IMG/VR virus record: IMGVR_UViG_3300018080_000250
Location: 1 to 48,945 of that record
Length of the DNA stretch: 48,945 nucleotides
From: a virus
Strand: one strand, 5' to 3'
Below are positions 46,571 through 48,945 of the stretch, one piece after another. Position 1 is the first letter of the stretch. Each line of letters opens with the position of its first letter. A program made the translations under genes and the position numbers. The notes under the pieces are model-generated. The model saw nothing but the letters and a program-made list of their open reading frames with translations, was not told the origin of the DNA and ran no database searches.

Positions 46571-47052
46571 AAGCCCTCACCGTCTGGCAACCCTGGGCAT
46601 CCCTACTGGTCCTTCCTCTGGATCACTGCCGGCGCCCCAAGACGTTCGAGACCCGCCCATGGGACACCCGGTACCGGGGCCCCCTGGCCATCCATGCTGC
46701 GAAAACCGAACCAGCCTGGGTCCGGGACGCTTGGATGTCGGAGCCCCGCCTCCGCTCCGTTCTCACCACCTATTTAACGGAATGGGCATCCCCGCCGGAG
46801 GTGATCTTCGACGAGCTCCCCAGAGGCGCGATCGTGGGCCGGCTCACGCTGGACGCGGTCCTCCCGGCGTCCTGCAACCCTCCGGATCCCATGGATGCCC
46901 TCCTGGGAGACTTCTCCCCGGGCCAGTATGCCTGGTCTACCTCCCACCCCCACCGCTTAGTCATTCCGGTCCCCTACCGGGGAAGCCAGGGCCTCTGGGG
47001 AATTCCCGACGACCTCCTGGTGGGCCAGGAGTGGGAGGCCTGCGACTCATGA
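46567..47052 (+). CDS. Second ASCH-domain protein, 161 aa
   Basis: MKALTVWQPWASLLVLPLDH, KTFETRPWDTRYRGPLAIHA and AIVGRLTLDAV match the classic ASCH opening (MKAL.v.qPwA..i..G.K..E.R.w.t.yRG.l.IhA). The usual G-K is changed to a PLDHCRRPK stretch. It ends with WGIPDDLLVG. ASCH domains belong to the PUA-like superfamily of RNA binders, and some cleave modified nucleosides. It overlaps both neighbours by 4 bases. Confidence 0.8.
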   Translation: MKALTVWQPWASLLVLPLDHCRRPKTFETRPWDTRYRGPLAIHAAKTEPAWVRDAWMSEPRLRSVLTTYLTEWASPPEVIFDELPRGAIVGRLTLDAVLPASCNPPDPMDALLGDFSPGQYAWSTSHPHRLVIPVPYRGSQGLWGIPDDLLVGQEWEACDS

Positions 47053-47720
47053 AGGTCGGAACGAAATCGGTCCTTTTTGGGGCCCATGCGTGGTGGCTCC
47101 ATCCCTGGTTCGTGGCCCTGGCCTGGTGGAGGCTGTACGGCTTCCCCTGGGACCCCCGCCTCTGGGTGGCCTTCTTCGTCCACGACCTGGGCTACTGGGG
47201 GAAGCCGAACATGGACGGGGAGGAGGGAGAGCAGCACCCGGCCTTCGGGGCCTGGATCATGGCCTGGCTCTTCGACGCCCAGGAGCGGAAGCGGTGCATC
47301 CCCTTCCCCATGACGCCGGAGCCGGTGGACGACGGGGGGCACGTTCTGAGGGCCACCCGCTACCTGATGCTGGGCCCGTGGGGGAAGCTTGTCCTCTTCC
47401 ACTCCCGGTTTCTCTGCAAGCGGTTCGGAGAGCAGCCTTCCCGCCTGTGTTTCGCCGACAAGATGGCCATCTGCCTCACCCCCTGGTGGATCTACCGCTG
47501 GACCGCTGGACTCACCGGAGAGATCAGGGAGTACCGCCAGAAGGCCGCTGCTCGGAGCGAAGGCGACCACGAAGATCCACGGCTCTCCGATCGGGAGTGG
47601 TACGTGGGGATGCAGGCCTACATGGGCCGCTGGGTGGAGGAGCACAAGGACGGAAAGCCGGACACCTGGACCCCTCCCTCGAGGCTGGCCCGGGACGAGA
47701 GCGGGGTGTGGCATGGCTGA
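47049..47720 (+). CDS. HD-domain-like hydrolase, 223 aa
   Basis: H13, H18, FFVHDLGYWG (H45, D46), LVLFHSRFL (H118) and CFADKMAICL (D137) give the H...HD...H...D layout of HD phosphohydrolases, metal-dependent enzymes acting on nucleotides or phosphodiesters. The opening MKVGTKSVLFGAH and the LTPWWIYR segment are shared, to my recollection, by a family found in phages and plasmids. Substrate unknown. It sits after two ASCH proteins, possibly in one functional unit on nucleotide or RNA metabolism. Confidence 0.7.
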   Translation: MKVGTKSVLFGAHAWWLHPWFVALAWWRLYGFPWDPRLWVAFFVHDLGYWGKPNMDGEEGEQHPAFGAWIMAWLFDAQERKRCIPFPMTPEPVDDGGHVLRATRYLMLGPWGKLVLFHSRFLCKRFGEQPSRLCFADKMAICLTPWWIYRWTAGLTGEIREYRQKAAARSEGDHEDPRLSDREWYVGMQAYMGRWVEEHKDGKPDTWTPPSRLARDESGVWHG

Positions 47721-48207
47721 CAGCGCCAAGCGCCTCGCCCGGATCCAGCCCCGCCAGCGTGGGAAACCGAACGCCCGCCCCGGCCCGAGTCTCCTGAAGA
47801 CGGAAGCCCCCCAGGGCCAACGCGAGTGCGGCCTCTGCCACCTCTGTGAGGAGATCGAGGAACTCAGCCGGCCGGCTCCCGTGAGGCACGGCGTCGTCCA
47901 CCTAGAGCTCCCCCCGGACCCGCGGATCGTGGGCCTGGGCGCCCTCCGTGAGCGTGGAGGCTGTCTCTGGGCCCGGGGCCTCTGGGGATACGGCATGGAG
48001 ACGCGGCCGGACCGGACGGGAGTGGTCCCGTGGGCGGGAAGAGTTCCGAATTCGATCCGCCTCCTGGTGCATCCCACCTACCCGACCGCCTGGAGGAGGA
48101 ACGCGGTTTGCCGGCTCGTGCGGGTAGTCCTGGACCGGGGGCAGAGGGTGTTCGTGAACGTGGGGCCGGGCCCGGAGCTGGTGGTGAGGGGAGCGGGTAA
48201 TGGTTGA
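47713..48207 (+). CDS. Hypothetical protein, 164 aa
   Basis: ATG at 47713, overlapping the HD gene by 8 bases. The N-terminus is basic and disordered. CGLCHLCEEIEE (about residues 39-50) could bind a metal. The C-terminal part is beta-rich (NSIRLLVHPTYPT, VCRLVRVVLDRGQRVFVNVG). No family recognised. Confidence 0.55.
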   Translation: MADSAKRLARIQPRQRGKPNARPGPSLLKTEAPQGQRECGLCHLCEEIEELSRPAPVRHGVVHLELPPDPRIVGLGALRERGGCLWARGLWGYGMETRPDRTGVVPWAGRVPNSIRLLVHPTYPTAWRRNAVCRLVRVVLDRGQRVFVNVGPGPELVVRGAGNG

Positions 48208-48445
48208 GACCCGCTGCACCCGCCCAGCCGAGGTCTATCTCCACCCGCCGGGAGGGGACCACCCTACGAGCCGGCTCTGCGAGCTCCATGCTCGGCAGAC
48301 GGTGGAGGAGTACCGAGCGGTGCTGGGCCAGGTGTGGACCACGACGCCCCTGCCCTCCTACCCACCACCCACCGCCTGCGAACATTGGGAGGATGTTCGC
48401 GTGCGAACATCAGGCGCCAGGGAGGAGGCCAGCGATGCCGCGTAA
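48200..48445 (+). CDS. Small Cys/His protein, 81 aa
   Basis: ETRCTRPAEVYLHPPGGDHP followed by SRLCELHARQTVEEY resembles the short C-H-C-H zinc knuckle found in many phage and actinobacterial proteins. The last 30 residues are polar and probably disordered. It overlaps its neighbours by 8 and 11 bases. Confidence 0.55.
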   Translation: MVETRCTRPAEVYLHPPGGDHPTSRLCELHARQTVEEYRAVLGQVWTTTPLPSYPPPTACEHWEDVRVRTSGAREEASDAA

Positions 48446-48945
48446 CCGTAGACACGGCCTGTCTCAAACTCCAGAGTACCGCGCCTGGCAACAGATGGTG
48501 AGGCGGTGCACGGTCTCGGACCACCCCGCATATCCGGACTACGGCGGTCGCGGGATCACGGTTTGCGACCGATGGCTCAATTCGGTGGAGGCCTTCGTGG
48601 GGGACATGGGCCGGCGCCCGTCCCCGAAACACGAGCTGGACCGAATCGACAACGACGGTCCTTACTCGCCCGACAACTGCCGATGGGTCACCCGCAAGAA
48701 GAACTGTCGGAACCGCAGGAGCAATAGGATCCTCACCTATCGCGGCGAGTCGAAGACACTCGCCGAATGGTGTGAGCTCCTGGACCTTCCCCGGGACACG
48801 GTCAGAAAGCGCCTGGTGGCTGGGTGGCCGATAGGGCGGGCCCTGGAAACGCCGGTAAGGGCCAAGGCCCCCAATCGCGCCAGGTCACCAAATCCTACTG
48901 AGACCTGCGTGGTTTGCGGCGGAACGGCGCCGGTCCACCGGCTCA
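48435..48945 (+). CDS. Partial HNH-type endonuclease / DNA-binding protein
   Basis: The frame starts at 48435 (MPRNRRHGLS) and is open to the right edge, giving 170 residues. YGGRGITVCDRWL (about 36-48), DMGRRP, ELDRIDNDGPYSPDNCRWV (about 68-86) and RKKNCRNRRSNR are the landmark pattern of phage HNH-type endonucleases. A helical DNA-binding segment follows (KTLAEWCELLDLPRDTVRKR). A late CVVCGG suggests an added zinc knuckle. If the window is circular it continues for ten codons and stops at bases 30-32. Such genes are often mobile. Confidence 0.75.
   Translation, partial: MPRNRRHGLSQTPEYRAWQQMVRRCTVSDHPAYPDYGGRGITVCDRWLNSVEAFVGDMGRRPSPKHELDRIDNDGPYSPDNCRWVTRKKNCRNRRSNRILTYRGESKTLAEWCELLDLPRDTVRKRLVAGWPIGRALETPVRAKAPNRARSPNPTETCVVCGGTAPVHRL

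Noticed and set aside
1-48945. CRISPR arrays, tRNA genes, rRNA genes, insertion sequences, reverse transcriptase or diversity-generating retroelement
   Set aside because: No regularly spaced repeats, tRNA T-arm patterns, transposase or RT motifs were seen on either strand by eye.

Overview
This 48,945-base window reads as one complete or near-complete genome of a temperate, long-tailed (siphovirus-type) phage or prophage, GC-rich throughout. It has one of each expected head, tail, lysis, integration and recombination gene and no bacterial housekeeping genes. Almost every gene on the + strand is packed head to tail, often with 4-base ATGA or GTGA overlaps. The last gene runs off the right edge. 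Joined to the left edge, it would stay open and stop at bases 30-32, overlapping the first start codon (29-31) as ATGA, so the window is probably a circular or circularly permuted genome opened inside that gene. The likely host is a Gemmatimonadota-like bacterium. This rests mainly on two cargo lipoproteins, one whose mature end begins CSDSTGP and one with a CEGP...collagen-like start, styles I associate with that phylum. It is an inference from memory, not a search.

Layout. 0-3 kb: small early genes, then a replication-initiator-like gene with tandem 12-bp iterons inside it (probable origin). 3-8 kb: a sulfotransferase-fold protein, a candidate small terminase, accessory or structural proteins and the large terminase. 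8-13 kb: portal, small zinc-binding-type proteins and a Mu F-like head protein. 13.0-13.2 kb: a promoter followed within 100 bases by a strong hairpin terminator. 13.2-20 kb: fused head protease/scaffold with an internal scaffold start, decoration protein, major capsid, connectors, tail completion proteins and tail tube. 20-22.4 kb: a second tail-tube gene fused to a large adhesin-like extension. 22.4-30.2 kb: tail assembly chaperone with a -1 frameshift, tape measure and tail-tip proteins. 30.2-32.1 kb: lysis genes (membrane protein, holin, amidase, spanin). A hairpin terminator at 32.25 kb closes the late operon.

32.3-34.2 kb, minus strand: a self-contained cargo unit with its own consensus-like promoter, two lipoproteins, a zinc-ribbon membrane protein and a terminator, probably expressed in the lysogen. 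34.4-35.8 kb: immunity region with repressor, divergent rightward promoter, excisionase-like protein and an HTH regulator. 35.8-44.2 kb: early operon with RecE-like nuclease, RecT-like annealing protein, SMC/Rad50-like ATPase, DEDDh exonuclease, RuvC-like resolvase, zinc-ribbon proteins and a candidate structured RNA. 44.2-48.9 kb: tyrosine integrase, a degenerate MazG-like protein, two ASCH-domain proteins, an HD protein and a partial HNH-type protein.

How it works together. The repressor probably controls the rightward promoter near 34.9 kb. That transcript would serve recombination, integration and (through the closed ends) replication and packaging genes. The promoter near 13.05 kb may add or control head and tail expression. 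The most interesting observations are the tube-adhesin fusion, the autonomous lipoprotein unit, the promoter-terminator element at 13.1 kb, the folded intergenic element at 41.8 kb, the phage sulfotransferase, and two enzyme families that appear to have lost their catalytic residues.
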